Shown piece by piece: positions 1 through 11,400 of a stretch of DNA of 64,000 nucleotides. The position numbers were made by a program, and so were the translations under genes. Source of the stretch: Eutreptiella sp. 'Long Island Sound 2002' (taxonomy: Eukaryota > Euglenozoa > Euglenophyceae > Eutreptiales > Eutreptiaceae). Under the pieces are notes generated by a model. The model was not told the origin of the DNA and made no database searches. It worked only from the letters and a program-made list of their open reading frames with translations. The DNA lies in assembly GCA_964036045.1 (NCBI GenBank), contig OZ038391.1:39102232-39166231 (forward strand). Direction: 5' to 3'. Each line of letters begins with the position of its first letter. The stretch's first letter is position 1.

Positions 1-578
1 CTCCTGCTCAGTCCCTTACTCCCATTGTGCTGGGCCGTCCCACGCTGAATTTGGCGGTGGCGCGATCGCTGCAAAGTGGACAGCCCCCTCTTTCTCAATC
101 TCAAAGTACCAACTCTTCTCTTCCCTATTCACAACCCGATTTGTTTTCTCAATCTCAATCTGCCGATGTACCCCAGTCTATGGCGCTGGACTTACCGGAC
201 CCCGACCCACTTCATCGACGCATGGATGCTTTGGAAGATGGTATGAACCAGTTCAAACACGAAATTCATCGGAAAGTTGATTCTCTTGGCAACAAGATTG
301 ATGCGGCGCTTGCTGGAAAATCCCTTACGCTGTACGTTTTTTCTGATGATTGCCGGTCCCCGGAGCAGCCGGTCAAAGGCCAAGCTGTTTGGTTCACCTT
401 CCGTCGCTCTAACGTTGAACCGTGGGTTGCTTGTCCTGGTCGTATCACTGAACTCATTGACAACGACAAATTTGAGGCAGTTGCCGTCGACGATGATGGA
501 ACTCCTGTTCCCAATGTTACTGTCCGAGGGGTGCACAACAATCTTGCAGCTACCGCTGATGTCGCAAAAAATGTGTAG
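1..578 (+). CDS. ORF1 of the retroelement, coiled-coil protein (5' partial)
   Basis: The reading frame (codons from base 3) is open at the left window edge, so the true start is outside; the first visible candidate start is only a GTG at 27. The visible ~190 residues begin with a Ser/Gln/Pro-rich tract (repeated SQSQS). A heptad-like helix follows (about nt 222-320, MDALEDGMNQF then HRKVDSLGNKIDAAL), probably a coiled coil. A ~70-residue beta-rich tail comes last (GQAVWFTFRR, then RITELIDNDKFEAVAVDDDG), which could be a small barrel domain. The layout recalls ORF1 or gag-like chaperones of retroelements, although I see no zinc knuckle. It ends GCA AAA AAT GTG TAG, directly on a candidate slippery site. 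The function is inferred from position. Confidence 0.55.
   Translation, partial: PAQSLTPIVLGRPTLNLAVARSLQSGQPPLSQSQSTNSSLPYSQPDLFSQSQSADVPQSMALDLPDPDPLHRRMDALEDGMNQFKHEIHRKVDSLGNKIDAALAGKSLTLYVFSDDCRSPEQPVKGQAVWFTFRRSNVEPWVACPGRITELIDNDKFEAVAVDDDGTPVPNVTVRGVHNNLAATADVAKNV
566..572 (+). promoter_or_regulatory. Candidate -1 programmed frameshift site (A AAA AAT)
   Basis: The zero-frame codons read GCA AAA AAT GTG TAG. Bases 566-572 form an X XXY YYZ heptamer one codon before the ORF1 stop. A -1 slip moves decoding to codons starting at 569 and 572, exactly the frame of ORF2, which is open from base 560 to 5404. No stem-loop or pseudoknot was established downstream. An independent ORF2 start at ATG 785 remains possible. 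Confidence 0.5.
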
Positions 579-3500
579 CTGAGCCCCTACGACCCCGTAT
601 TGCCCTTTCCCCGGCGCTTACGCCCTTGTGTGACCGGTCTTCCAATTTTCTGTATTGGACTTGTTCATGCCCACGAACACAGAGACCGGTCTTCTCAAGT
701 CGACCACCTTGTTTCCCATCCCTTTCCATCTTTTCCCAGCAGTGGGTGATACCATCCTGTTTCTGGACATGTCAGTACTGGTTTATGGATTCTGATGCTC
801 TACCGAATCAAGTGAATCAACTTGCTGACATACGACATGGTCTCAGTCATCTGGATGTTCTTGAAGAATTTTTGGGACTTAATAAAATGCAGGACTGTTT
901 ACATAGCATGCTCAATGATGTCAAGCAGTCACAAAAATTGTCCCGCCCCTCCTGTGATCCGTCTGATGTCATTGCCCCCTTTTGTATGGACTCTCCCTAT
1001 CCACCATCCCAATTTGTTCGTGCTTTTGCTCATTCTACATATCGTTACCCCTACTTACGTACCATGTGGCTCCAATTCTGTCGTTGTAGGGGACTCGCCT
1101 GTTGGATTGATATTTTACCTTCTACTATTCGTTGCTTTTTACCATGGCTTTTGAAACTTACTAATTACCTCTGGAATCTACTGTATTATATCCCACATAT
1201 ACAAAAACCTACAGCACCATATACACATCGACAATACAAGGCAACCCTTCATATGCTCACACGAAGTCTCCATATCGCGCTGGGAGTGGATATGGAACTG
1301 CATGCTCCCTTGAACCATCATTCTGTTTTGCCATACATGCATATTCCTGCGGCTGATACGGATACCATGGACTGGTACGTTTCCCCATGGTCCTTCCTCC
1401 AGGCCAAACGATATGTTAACTGTATATGCTACCGTCCATACCTGCATAATACCACATACAATATTTTCCCTGCAATGTTGCAGTGTTTACTGTATCCATC
1501 AGCACCTGCACGGTTTGTTCTATTGCTGACACCTGATCTCAGTGTACATATTCCCAACTGGTATCTGGAACGATATGCCAGCCAACTCACATATTCTACG
1601 TCCACATCTGAAGCCCTATGGCTTTTCCAAAACCCGTTGGCATCCATTTTGTGGCCCATTAACACCTCTACATTCACAGCCATCACAGCTTCACCACTTA
1701 AACACATTGGACATAAATTTGTTACTTTGCCTACCCATATTTGTATGCCCAAAGTGCCTGCTACATATATGCCAGCCCATCCCCCTGTACCATATGTCCA
1801 TGTTGCTTCCGGTGTGCCAGCATATGTCCCCCCATGTGATGGCAAACAGTTTTTCTGGCATGTATGGAACACTGAACGACTGATCCGTCAAGATGCATTT
1901 GAAAACCTTAATCGGCCCAATGCATGGACTGCCATTCAGAGGTCTGTTACTCGATGTATCCCTATCCTGCCTTATGCGCCTATGGCTCATATTCGAAAGC
2001 TTCTGTGTCTCGTTGATTGGGCTGCGCTCAAAGGTATGGAACAACCCGGACAATGGTTATATGCATCCTTCTCCCCGCTCCTCACTGCCATATATTATGG
2101 ACAAACGGGTGTCATTTCTCGACCCCGTACGGTGTTTGCTCGTTGGCGAGAGGAATTGCAACAGGCCATGGCATGGGCCAAACTTCAACATACCTCCCCT
2201 TATAAAGGACCGCTTTATTTTCGTACATTGCACACTCTAGGATTTTTTAATTTCCTACCCATCCCTGTCAAAATGCTGTCACACTCAGGAGCTGATCGTA
2301 TTGAACAGCAAACTATTGCCAACAATCCACCCACACTCAACACCCAAAAACGACGATCCAAGGGTTTCATTCGATGGCTCGTACGTCACAAAATGCTCAA
2401 AACCATCACCCAATGTGCTTTGATGAATGTTCAATTCTGGGACCATCAACTCTCATTGCGACGTCTTACTATCTCTGGCGCAGATGCTCTAAAGATTTTG
2501 GTGCAAGCAAAAGGTGTGGTCCCAGCTTGGAAATTCCACGTCATGCAAACACGGTTCTTCCCATTGATCAATAGACATTTCCACATCGACATGCCATATT
2601 TTCTGCTCTTACGTATCCCCTGCATTACTGCCCTGGATGTGGTGCACATCAAGAAGTGGTTTGCTGATTTCATTCATGCTACTACTTTGCCCCGAATTCT
2701 CAAACAATACCTCCACAAAATCCTGATTGTACCCCTCTGCCACCCACACAAATTGTCACAGACCTTCACCCAGGATCGTTTGCAATTGTCCATTGCTGAT
2801 TATCAGAATTATGTGACTGCTCATTCTCACGAAGATAATTTCATTGCAACAGGACCGGAAATTGTGACGCCCCAACACCCCACACCCCTTACCCAATTGT
2901 TGCACGCACCCCTCAACCATACAATTATTCCGGCGTCTGTGACTGCTCATCGACGTCTTGCAGAGCACCTGGAGTCCCTGAAATCACAATTACCAAAGGC
3001 TGCCCCCTTTCCCTTTACACAGTTTGCTGCTAAAGTGCATACACTCCTGACATCTACTCTCCAATCCTCTTCAGTCGCTCAGTCTTGTATTCGCACAGCA
3101 ACACTCAAGTCTTTTCAACACACATTCCCAGAACTCCTGCCCGTACGTGTTGATAAATACCCCTTACTGTATGCTGTGGCCACAATTGTTACCTTTTACC
3201 GATTGATCTTATATGTGTTCACACAGGCAGTCAATTACCGTCATTTATTTACCTGTCGTTCTCCCACCCGGGCACGCAATGTCCTGCTTTTGTATTATAA
3301 CTTGTGTGTCCGAGTGTATCCTGAGATTCTCAATCATTTGTCTCCCCTCCGCCTGCGGAACACATTGTCCCTTCAGGTGCCCACACTCAAAGGTATTTCC
3401 ATCAAAACACCCCTGTTGCCTGTTCCATCCCATCCCATCACACCACAAACGTTATGTACAGTAAAAAACATACTACTACACGATGCCCAACAGCAGATGC

Positions 3501-5404
3501 ACCTTACGGATAACATACTGTATGCGCCACCGATATACCCATATGGGCATCGACATACGAAACAGGTGTATCCCCCCTCTGTCATTCTTTCAATAAAAGG
3601 CAAAAGTCTTCCGTACCAACCGACCCAGCCCATTGCTGATGTTGCCACCAGGGAAATTTTTAGTAATGGTGCCCATCCCTGGAAACGCCATTCCCGCATT
3701 GTTAGTCGTGCGGCTTCGGTTGCATGCCGTCTTTTTCAAAGTTCTTTCTTTTCTTTACAAATCCTTACACAGCAACAGCTGGTTACCCAATTTCTGCGCC
3801 CGGCACAACAGTACTTTTCAGCATTGAATGTCGACGTTGCCGGTTTTGAGCTGGACCTGAAACGAATGTTCCCCAGCTTGGACAGGTCCATGCTCAGGCC
3901 AGCTTACACTAACCTTTTCGACCGCTGTACCAAAATGTATTGTTACCGCCGTACAGAAAAGGATATATACATTTCTGTGGCCCATGGTTCCGATTCACAG
4001 TTAGATTGCATTGGAAAAAAGTCCCCCAAATATTATTCTGTGTTCTCCAGTCGAGAATTGGTTGATCGCATTACCTTGGATGCCTACTTGAATGACTTAT
4101 TCCAAATTGGTTCTGACATATTTGAACAATACACTGGAGTGGCCATTGGTGCTCAGATGGCCTCGCAGAATGCAAATGTCATCCTCATGCATGCTGAAAG
4201 CACCATCAATTGGGATGCCCGTTTACCTGAACATACAAAACTGTGTCGCTATGTTGATAATGTTGTAGGACTTTGCCCTAAACACAACCTTCTGGCGACA
4301 GTCCAGCGGGTCAAACGGCTTCTCACGGAAATCTATCGTGTTCCCTTGACTGTTGAGCAACTAGGCACTAGTTTCAACACATTGCAACTCCAGATTTCCT
4401 GTGTAGGTCCTGAAATTCATTGGGGTATGAAAAACAAGGTACTCCTGTCCTGCCTTACCCCGCGTATCCCAGTGTCTCGGTACCCTGATGTGCATTCTCT
4501 ACATGCAGCACGTATTGTACATGGCATGGCAGTGAATTTGGTCAACTTAGCTTCCATTCTACACACCCACCCTGTGCTATTTATTTCCAATTGTGCCCAT
4601 ATTGTGTGGGAATTCCTGCAAAAAACATATCCACTGTCTTGGTGGATGCCAGTGGTACGTCGAGCATATTCCTCTTATTCCGATTTGCCATTGACATGGA
4701 ATCAATTTCTCGATGAATTGCCCTGGGTTGTGCCCTGTCCTCCAAAATACTGTTTGTTGCAATCTGCAAGTTTGTTGACAACCACCTCTCTGAAGTCCGT
4801 TCCCACCTTTTCTCTGACCACCAGCATACTACCACCGGTGCTATCCCTGAAACACATGGAGTTACTTGTTGAGAAAACAGCACCAGTCACATACCTTCCC
4901 CGTGTACTATGGTACTCTACTATTTTCTCGTACATACCATACTCCACCATCTACCAACTCTGTACTACTGCAAAATACATCTTCGTCCATTTTTGGTTTC
5001 ACCTGCCACTTTCCCTTGTCACCCAGCGATGGCCAGTCTTCCTTCCCCTCTGTCGTGTTGCCACCAAACTATGCTTTGCAGTACCCAGTAGAAATTTGGC
5101 AATATTCTATATGTTTCTCCTGCGCACTTGGTCAAAAAAGCTTTGTAAGGGACTGACATTCCTGATGAAACTTGTTGCCCATTATGCAATCTCCCCGCTC
5201 ATCACTGAACACAAGGTACCACAACTCCCCAATCCACCTATAGGAGGCAAAGGACGTCAACGGGCAGCCAAGCGCTGCCGGTTTCTGGATGTTACATCTG
5301 CTTCCGATTCACTTGCACACACCTCCATGCCAGACTCCAGATTGCAGTTGCTTGAGTATATGGCAGACCATCCCCTACCCAAACGACGTTGTCGCCAGCG
5401 GTAA
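572..5404 (+). CDS. ORF2: giant protein with reverse transcriptase domain, YVDN active site
   Basis: The frame is open from 560 to the stop at 5404. The first in-frame ATG is at 785 (1539 residues from there); entry by -1 frameshift at 566-572 is the alternative. About 1000 residues rich in Tyr, His, Pro and Leu precede the RT and match nothing I recognise. RT motif A is LDLKRMFPSLD with the catalytic Asp at 3854-3856. Motif B is GVAIGAQMASQNAN from 4136. Motif C is RYVDNVVG, the box YVDN at 4250-4261, so the usual second Asp is Asn. The fold continues through VPLTVEQLGTSFNTLQLQI, then a ~300-residue Trp/Tyr-rich region, and a basic C-terminus (RAAKRCR and PKRRCRQR) that may be a nuclear signal. 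No endonuclease or RNase H was seen. The length and lack of internal stops suggest it is recent or under selection. Confidence 0.72.
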   Translation, partial: CVAEPLRPRIALSPALTPLCDRSSNFLYWTCSCPRTQRPVFSSRPPCFPSLSIFSQQWVIPSCFWTCQYWFMDSDALPNQVNQLADIRHGLSHLDVLEEFLGLNKMQDCLHSMLNDVKQSQKLSRPSCDPSDVIAPFCMDSPYPPSQFVRAFAHSTYRYPYLRTMWLQFCRCRGLACWIDILPSTIRCFLPWLLKLTNYLWNLLYYIPHIQKPTAPYTHRQYKATLHMLTRSLHIALGVDMELHAPLNHHSVLPYMHIPAADTDTMDWYVSPWSFLQAKRYVNCICYRPYLHNTTYNIFPAMLQCLLYPSAPARFVLLLTPDLSVHIPNWYLERYASQLTYSTSTSEALWLFQNPLASILWPINTSTFTAITASPLKHIGHKFVTLPTHICMPKVPATYMPAHPPVPYVHVASGVPAYVPPCDGKQFFWHVWNTERLIRQDAFENLNRPNAWTAIQRSVTRCIPILPYAPMAHIRKLLCLVDWAALKGMEQPGQWLYASFSPLLTAIYYGQTGVISRPRTVFARWREELQQAMAWAKLQHTSPYKGPLYFRTLHTLGFFNFLPIPVKMLSHSGADRIEQQTIANNPPTLNTQKRRSKGFIRWLVRHKMLKTITQCALMNVQFWDHQLSLRRLTISGADALKILVQAKGVVPAWKFHVMQTRFFPLINRHFHIDMPYFLLLRIPCITALDVVHIKKWFADFIHATTLPRILKQYLHKILIVPLCHPHKLSQTFTQDRLQLSIADYQNYVTAHSHEDNFIATGPEIVTPQHPTPLTQLLHAPLNHTIIPASVTAHRRLAEHLESLKSQLPKAAPFPFTQFAAKVHTLLTSTLQSSSVAQSCIRTATLKSFQHTFPELLPVRVDKYPLLYAVATIVTFYRLILYVFTQAVNYRHLFTCRSPTRARNVLLLYYNLCVRVYPEILNHLSPLRLRNTLSLQVPTLKGISIKTPLLPVPSHPITPQTLCTVKNILLHDAQQQMHLTDNILYAPPIYPYGHRHTKQVYPPSVILSIKGKSLPYQPTQPIADVATREIFSNGAHPWKRHSRIVSRAASVACRLFQSSFFSLQILTQQQLVTQFLRPAQQYFSALNVDVAGFELDLKRMFPSLDRSMLRPAYTNLFDRCTKMYCYRRTEKDIYISVAHGSDSQLDCIGKKSPKYYSVFSSRELVDRITLDAYLNDLFQIGSDIFEQYTGVAIGAQMASQNANVILMHAESTINWDARLPEHTKLCRYVDNVVGLCPKHNLLATVQRVKRLLTEIYRVPLTVEQLGTSFNTLQLQISCVGPEIHWGMKNKVLLSCLTPRIPVSRYPDVHSLHAARIVHGMAVNLVNLASILHTHPVLFISNCAHIVWEFLQKTYPLSWWMPVVRRAYSSYSDLPLTWNQFLDELPWVVPCPPKYCLLQSASLLTTTSLKSVPTFSLTTSILPPVLSLKHMELLVEKTAPVTYLPRVLWYSTIFSYIPYSTIYQLCTTAKYIFVHFWFHLPLSLVTQRWPVFLPLCRVATKLCFAVPSRNLAIFYMFLLRTWSKKLCKGLTFLMKLVAHYAISPLITEHKVPQLPNPPIGGKGRQRAAKRCRFLDVTSASDSLAHTSMPDSRLQLLEYMADHPLPKRRCRQR

Positions 5405-5415
5405 TGCAGGGGATT

Positions 5416-5436
5416 TTGTGTGTGTGTGTGTGTGTG
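5416..5436 (+). repeat. (TG)n microsatellite just after the RT ORF
   Basis: About ten TG units begin 11 bases after the ORF2 stop. The position suggests the 3' tail of the retroelement rather than an unrelated microsatellite. Confidence 0.6.
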
Positions 5437-8400
5437 AATATATCCTGAACCTTCCAATGCCTGGATTGAACGGTTGTACGGACTGCAATTCTAGATGTAA
5501 GCGCTTCATGAAAAGGTTACGAGAAATCCTGCTTGACGGTCATAGGAATGGTTCCTCCCTTGCTTTGTCTGGTTCTGTGGTTCACGAGAATGATTTTGCT
5601 GTAGGTAAGACGATTGACTATGATTTGTATCGCCGACCACATGAAACTGTTCTTCGCCATTGTGCAGAGCGATTACATATCTTGTTCCTCACGAATTGTG
5701 AAGTCGCCACGTCAAAGCGTTTCATGTGCACGTCACAATGCTAATTGCTAGTCAACGTTGCAGTGACCTGTCTAACCTTGTGAACGGTTTGTGACGTCAT
5801 TCATCTCCCGGACATACATGAGAGCAACATTTTCCTCTTACTGTCAAAGATTCATGCTCTGTTGAGAATCGGCTTTTTCTTGCTTACATTGCTGCACTGT
5901 GTGGGGGGGGGGGGGGTTGCAGTGTGTTTGTCTGTGCTCTCTGCACATTCAAATGATTCCATTAAAGCAGCCGTACGAATCAAAAAAATGATCTTATTTC
6001 AATTTTTTGAATGCATACTCTTGCATTCAAATGGTGCACAGCATCGGGATAGCGTGTAGCACGGAATGTAACACAGGAAATATCAAGAAAGCCAAGCGGT
6101 GTATTTTTCATTTGGATTGTTGCTTAGATTGCTTACATTTGATTCAATTTGATGGAGGATTTGTGAAGGCTACCATTAGGTTCACATGTGACATTTCTAT
6201 GTTTGAACGTGAACCATGCCATATCATTTCTCATTGCATTTCGGATGAGAATCAATTTCTACATACATTAATTAATTGCCGCACTCCTTTCCAATTCATT
6301 GTGAGTTCAATTTGGTGTTGAAGGGTCCTTACTCGATGCATTGTTACATTGTGTCCATTGTGGTTAATATATACCGTGCACACTGCAAGATTCATCTTTT
6401 TGGTGTCGTTGTGTGAACAATCACAATGTCAATGCCAAAGGGATAATTACTAAATTGCACACCACACAGCGCGCCACATGTGAGACAAGAAAAGCACTTT
6501 AAATTCATCCACAAAGGTCGTAGCATTATACACCAATTTAACCATAATCCGAGCATCTTCATGCAAAAATCCCAAATCAGCCCCAAATGGCTCGGTCTGT
6601 CCCAAGCACCAACCCAAGCGCAGCAAGCCCAAATCCAAGTTGGGGGCTTGTGGTGCATATAGAGTGTGGGAAGAGCATGGATTTCTTGGAGAACATGCCA
6701 AACGGGGAAAGCGGTAAATGCAAAGGCATATCCGCCTATTCCGACACCGGCGCTGCGAATTGCACTCTTCACCCCGACACACACCGTGCTTAAGTGTGTC
6801 AAGGTACAAGGTACAAGGTACATTTGTCTTGGTCCCATAAACCCACATCATTGCATGCACCAAAACCCATGAAGGTTAAGAAACCCACATCATTGCACAT
6901 ATACGAACAAAAGCTGCAAACGACAAAGAAGAAAACAATGTTCATATGAACCAACAGTCATGGCGAGAATTATTCCTTTATTTGCTTTTCCAATCGGCGA
7001 ATACTCCTGTTGTTTCTCACTTCATCTTTATACCATACACGGTGTGGTCTAGGATTTCAACAAATCGGGCCGGATTAGCTTGTGTGTGTGTGGGGATGTT
7101 GCACAACGAGAGATTTGCATTGTCCATGTATTAGGGCTATAGGACATTGGTTTGTGTGTTTGTGGGCTGTTTCTTGGTGCTTTCATCCAGGTGGTGCTTT
7201 CATCCAGGTGGCAGCGCACAGTTCCGAACTAGAAGAAATATTTTTTGGTGCTTTTGGCCGCGTGGCCCCTGTCCACATGTACCCTCTCACACCCCATGTT
7301 TGCCCACGCTTTCATGCGCTCCATCCATTTCATCATTTTACCATGAGTGCGCAGCTGATGTGTATTTGGATTTTACTGTGCAAGCACTTCTTTCTTGAAG
7401 ATACCCGTCAAGAAAAGACCAAGTGGTCCCTACATATTGCATAACGCTAATTCCCACTTGTGAGCATTTTTATGAGCAGTGGATTCATGAGCACTTGTCA
7501 CATTTGTCACATTTGCCGCATTTGTCGAGGGCACCATTTGCACCATTTTGTAAAGAGAAAAACTGGGTGGCCAATTGTCGGGCGATCTATCCCAAAGAGT
7601 CAGTGTAGGCACAATGGCGTCCACAAAAGGGACACCCTTTAATCGTCATGTTGAGGGCAGGCTGACAAAACAGGCGTGTGTCACATCAATGTGTGTACAA
7701 CCTTTTTAGGCACCCCACTGTGCTTCCAAATGATCCCAGCCCTCATGGCCAAAACATTTTTGCTTCAGGGAGGTGCGGACTGCGGATTAAGGGACACCAG
7801 TGGCGATGCCCGTACGCGTCCGCTTTCATAACACGAGCCTCCTTGCGGCCATACCACTGCATCAGGTGAAGCGATGGTACAAACAAGGTGTGGGGAGCGG
7901 GGCACATCCATTGGGTGGGAACAACAGTAAATGCATTGCTTGGTCTGGGCAAAAACCGCCTCCCAAGCGCACGTGCACACTGCACACGCTTGATTTCAGG
8001 TTCTGTTTTGGCTGTTGAGCCCGTGCTTGTTTTGCTTTTGCAATGTGCACACATCTTTCTTTGCAGGATCCAAGATACGCTCAAGACAACCAAGAGCAAG
8101 GGTATGATTGTGTGCTGTGAACCAAAAGTGCCGCTGCCATGTTCCTCATAATTTGAGTTGCCTCTTGCATGCAGCCAGCCGATGGACTGCTGCATAATCG
8201 GCTGGGTGAACAGGTGTCTTTTGAGTTGAGGATGTTGCGATGTGAGGATGTGAGGATATGAGGAGGCGTGGAAGCATGCAGTGCTTGGTACTGCTGCAGA
8301 ATGTGATGTTTCAGAGAGCAACAGAGCATACGGTGACGCAGGGCATCTGTCGCCACGGCGTGTGGCGCTACGGAGATGTGATCGGACACCGAGTGTGTAG

Positions 8401-11400
8401 TGCTGACCTAAGACCTGGGGATTGTGGGACCGCCGTACCCTCTGCTTCCAGCGTCCATTTCATTTGGCCTGCAATTATTATAGCTGCCTAAATCCTCGTA
8501 GACGTGCGCTTGGGGCACGCTGCCAGCTCTTCGGGTGTGCATGCACATATACGTGCGGAGCCGCACTGATCTGAGGTGAGCGAAGAGCTGTGCGCGCGCA
8601 CAACCGGCACACCGCTCATGGCTTTGTGTTGTGCGCATATGTGGCTCAATTTTCTTCTGCAGAGAGGGATACGCCAGCGAGCAAGCGATGGTTGACTCCG
8701 GTGTGTGAAATGCGCTATTTCTCAGATTCCGGTAGGGCACCTGTTGGCGCTGGCAGGGGGCAGCTGTCGTTGGGGGATTCGGGCAACGAAAATGGTGTGA
8801 ACGGTCAACCTTTGCCTAATTGACCCGTTCACAGTGGGGGCACACGCGCGATGGAACACATGGGGAGGCGTGAAGGCATGCCGTGGCAACGGCAGCCCAT
8901 ACGATAAAGAAGACCGGGAATCCGATTGCCCTTCTTCACCCTCAAATCAACTTGTTTCAAGCCCCAGCCCCGACACAGCCCAGCTCTGAGTGAGCTCGTG
9001 TTCACCACTTCATATTTGCGTTTAGCACGTGCAGCAAAAGGGCGCGAACATGCCATGTTCGACAAGATGTCAAATTACCAACGACTGCCAATCATCCCCC
9101 ACAAATATCAAGCCACCACAGCACAAATGACGAGTGTTCGCTGAATTTTGCCGTCCTACAGCGAGTCAAAAGTTACGGTCCGGAAGTACAGGTCCTGCAG
9201 GTGGAGCGCGAGGGGGAATGCCGAGCCCCGTTGCCTAAAGTGGCAGTCGCAGCGGGGACTACCTCCGTTTCGTTGTAGCGCCGTTCTTGTTCCTCATATT
9301 TCTGAGGTAACCCTTCCACAAGTCTCTTTCTTTGACACCTGCAGGCTGCACCGCGTGTCCCCGGCATTTTAAGTTTTTCCGCCCGCAACGTGTCTTCCTC
9401 AGAGTAGTCCTCATAGGAACCCACCGGCGTCGGAACGGTGTCAACTTTTCTGAGGAATGGCGCAGGAACGGGGAAGACTTGTTGGGAAGCATGAATTGAG
9501 CTGGTGGGCGGGCTGTCATGTGAGTGTCGTTGCGGACGAAAAGCTAAAAACTCATTTTCAGTCCTGCCCCAATTCAACTCCACAAAGGCAGGCTAAATAC
9601 CAATGTGTAAGGAAATACCGATGTTAAGTGAATACCAAGGCTAAGTTGTTGCTGCCATCGCATTTCCGCTTACATCCAAGCGCTTGTGTTCGAACGTGGA
9701 TTGAGTAACGACGTTCACCTCCAGCGTTTAGTGGACGAAATTTTTTCTTTTGTTGCACGCCACTTTTTTGATGCAAGTTCTTCCTGTATTTCTATTTTGC
9801 AGTAAATGCGATATTATGTGTGTGCTTTCGAAATTGGATTCTTGCACGATCTGTGAGGGCGATATGGGTCGCGGCAGTGGTGGTAAATCGGAATTGCAGA
9901 GTGCATATGCACGCATTTGTTCTGCTGCAGGAGCCCCTGGTGTGCAAAACAGCTTGCCAGCTAGAACCCACAACAACACGGAACAGGTATGCATTGCGCC
10001 CTTACCGCTTGGTGCTATCAGAGTGTGCAGGCCGTGTGGGGATGTATTTTTCCAGGCTTGGCATGTTGATGGAACCGCGCCAGAGACACACAGCGTTGCG
10101 CTGTGCCCAGTTCCGTTTGTGACCAATTCCAGAATGGTATGAAACCATCCCAGTGACGCCCCACACGCATGAAAGCGGCCCCAATTATATTCGACTGCTG
10201 AGTTCCAGCTCTTTTCATCTCTTGTCTTTTTTCCTGCCTACATTTCCATCCTGCATCAAAGATTCCAAACGTGTGCCGATGTTACTGGGCGTACCTTCGG
10301 CTTCCCGCAATGCACTCCATAAAATACAGGCAGCATCCAGATGAAAAAACCAAAATGGCAGGGCCGCAGCAACACCACGCCGAAGGATTACGGTCTCCGG
10401 CAATGCACAACATTGCGGAGTGTACGCTCAGCCACCGGCAAGATTTCAGGAATTCCAGGATTTGGGGTAGGGAGGGGGGGGCGGCTGGGACGTCACGTGA
10501 GTGCCAGCCGAAAATTGCAGGACATAGCTGCAACGCGACCGCCGAAAAAGCAGGAAAGTGCAGGCCCCGACCAGGGGCGCTTGGAGTCCGCTGCATCTGG
10601 TGCAGGATGAAGTACGGATGCGGTTTTGCCGCAACGCCCACCGGGCAAACATGCCAGAGGAATGTTGTGGGTCGTTCGACTGCTGCAATGCTTCGCCTCC
10701 GGAGCCCCTGTGTCACACAATTAGGGGGTTCACCATGGAAACACTCCTCTCCCCGAAGACTTTCGGCAGAGCTGCAGCTGATTGTGAAGTAGGGGCAGTT
10801 GCCGTTAGCTTACGGCGATTTATGGCTGCCGGGAAACGCGCTTGCAACACGAAGATCTGGCATCTGGAAGAGATCTGATATCTTGGCAATTCATGTGCTC
10901 GTACCCCGTCCAGGGCTGTTGTTGGGTGAAGGAAACTAGCTGACTGCTCTACGCCAGAACCTCAACAAAGTGCCACAGCGCTTGCAGACGTTAAGAACTG
11001 CAGGAATGCAGGCAGGATGGGTGATCGGAGATATTGACCCACAGCCGCGCATGTAGGACGTGTGCCTGCGGACCTGCCTGAATATTTTTGTGCGGTACCC
11101 TGTATGCTCTCTTTATGTGGAACAATCTGCTGATCACAATTTGGCTAGTGACTCATAGTGACAGTACCGGTGAACAAAGAGTGCTCTTTCAAAATGATTG
11201 CTGTCTCCCTGTCTGTTGTGTGTTGCTGGTGAACTGCAATTTTTGTGACCCTGTAGCACTCAAGGGGGACGGGGATGCATTATTTGGGCAGTTGAATCGA
11301 AGGAACCAAGCAGGATGCATGTAGGGGGGGGGGGGGGCATGTTACGAAGCGGGGATACGTTATCCTGGGTGGAGGGTCAGCCCCTTCATTCCCATGCCTC

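Larger units (their letters stand above)
1..5436 (+). mobile_element. Two-ORF retroelement with YVDN-type reverse transcriptase (left part cut by window)
   Basis: Two ORFs lie head to tail in different frames, ORF1 (open at the window edge, stop 576-578) and a giant ORF2 (stop 5402-5404). ORF2 has the A, B and C palm motifs of a reverse transcriptase. The frames overlap by about 19 bases around a heptamer typical of -1 frameshifting. Only 11 bases separate the ORF2 stop from a (TG)n tract at 5416-5436, as in retroelements with a microsatellite 3' tail. I see no protease, RNase H, integrase, GIY-YIG or apurinic-type endonuclease. RT spacing and the segment after motif C recall Penelope-like elements more than LTR or LINE elements, but the assignment is uncertain. 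The 5' end lies outside the window and no target duplication could be checked. Confidence 0.7.
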
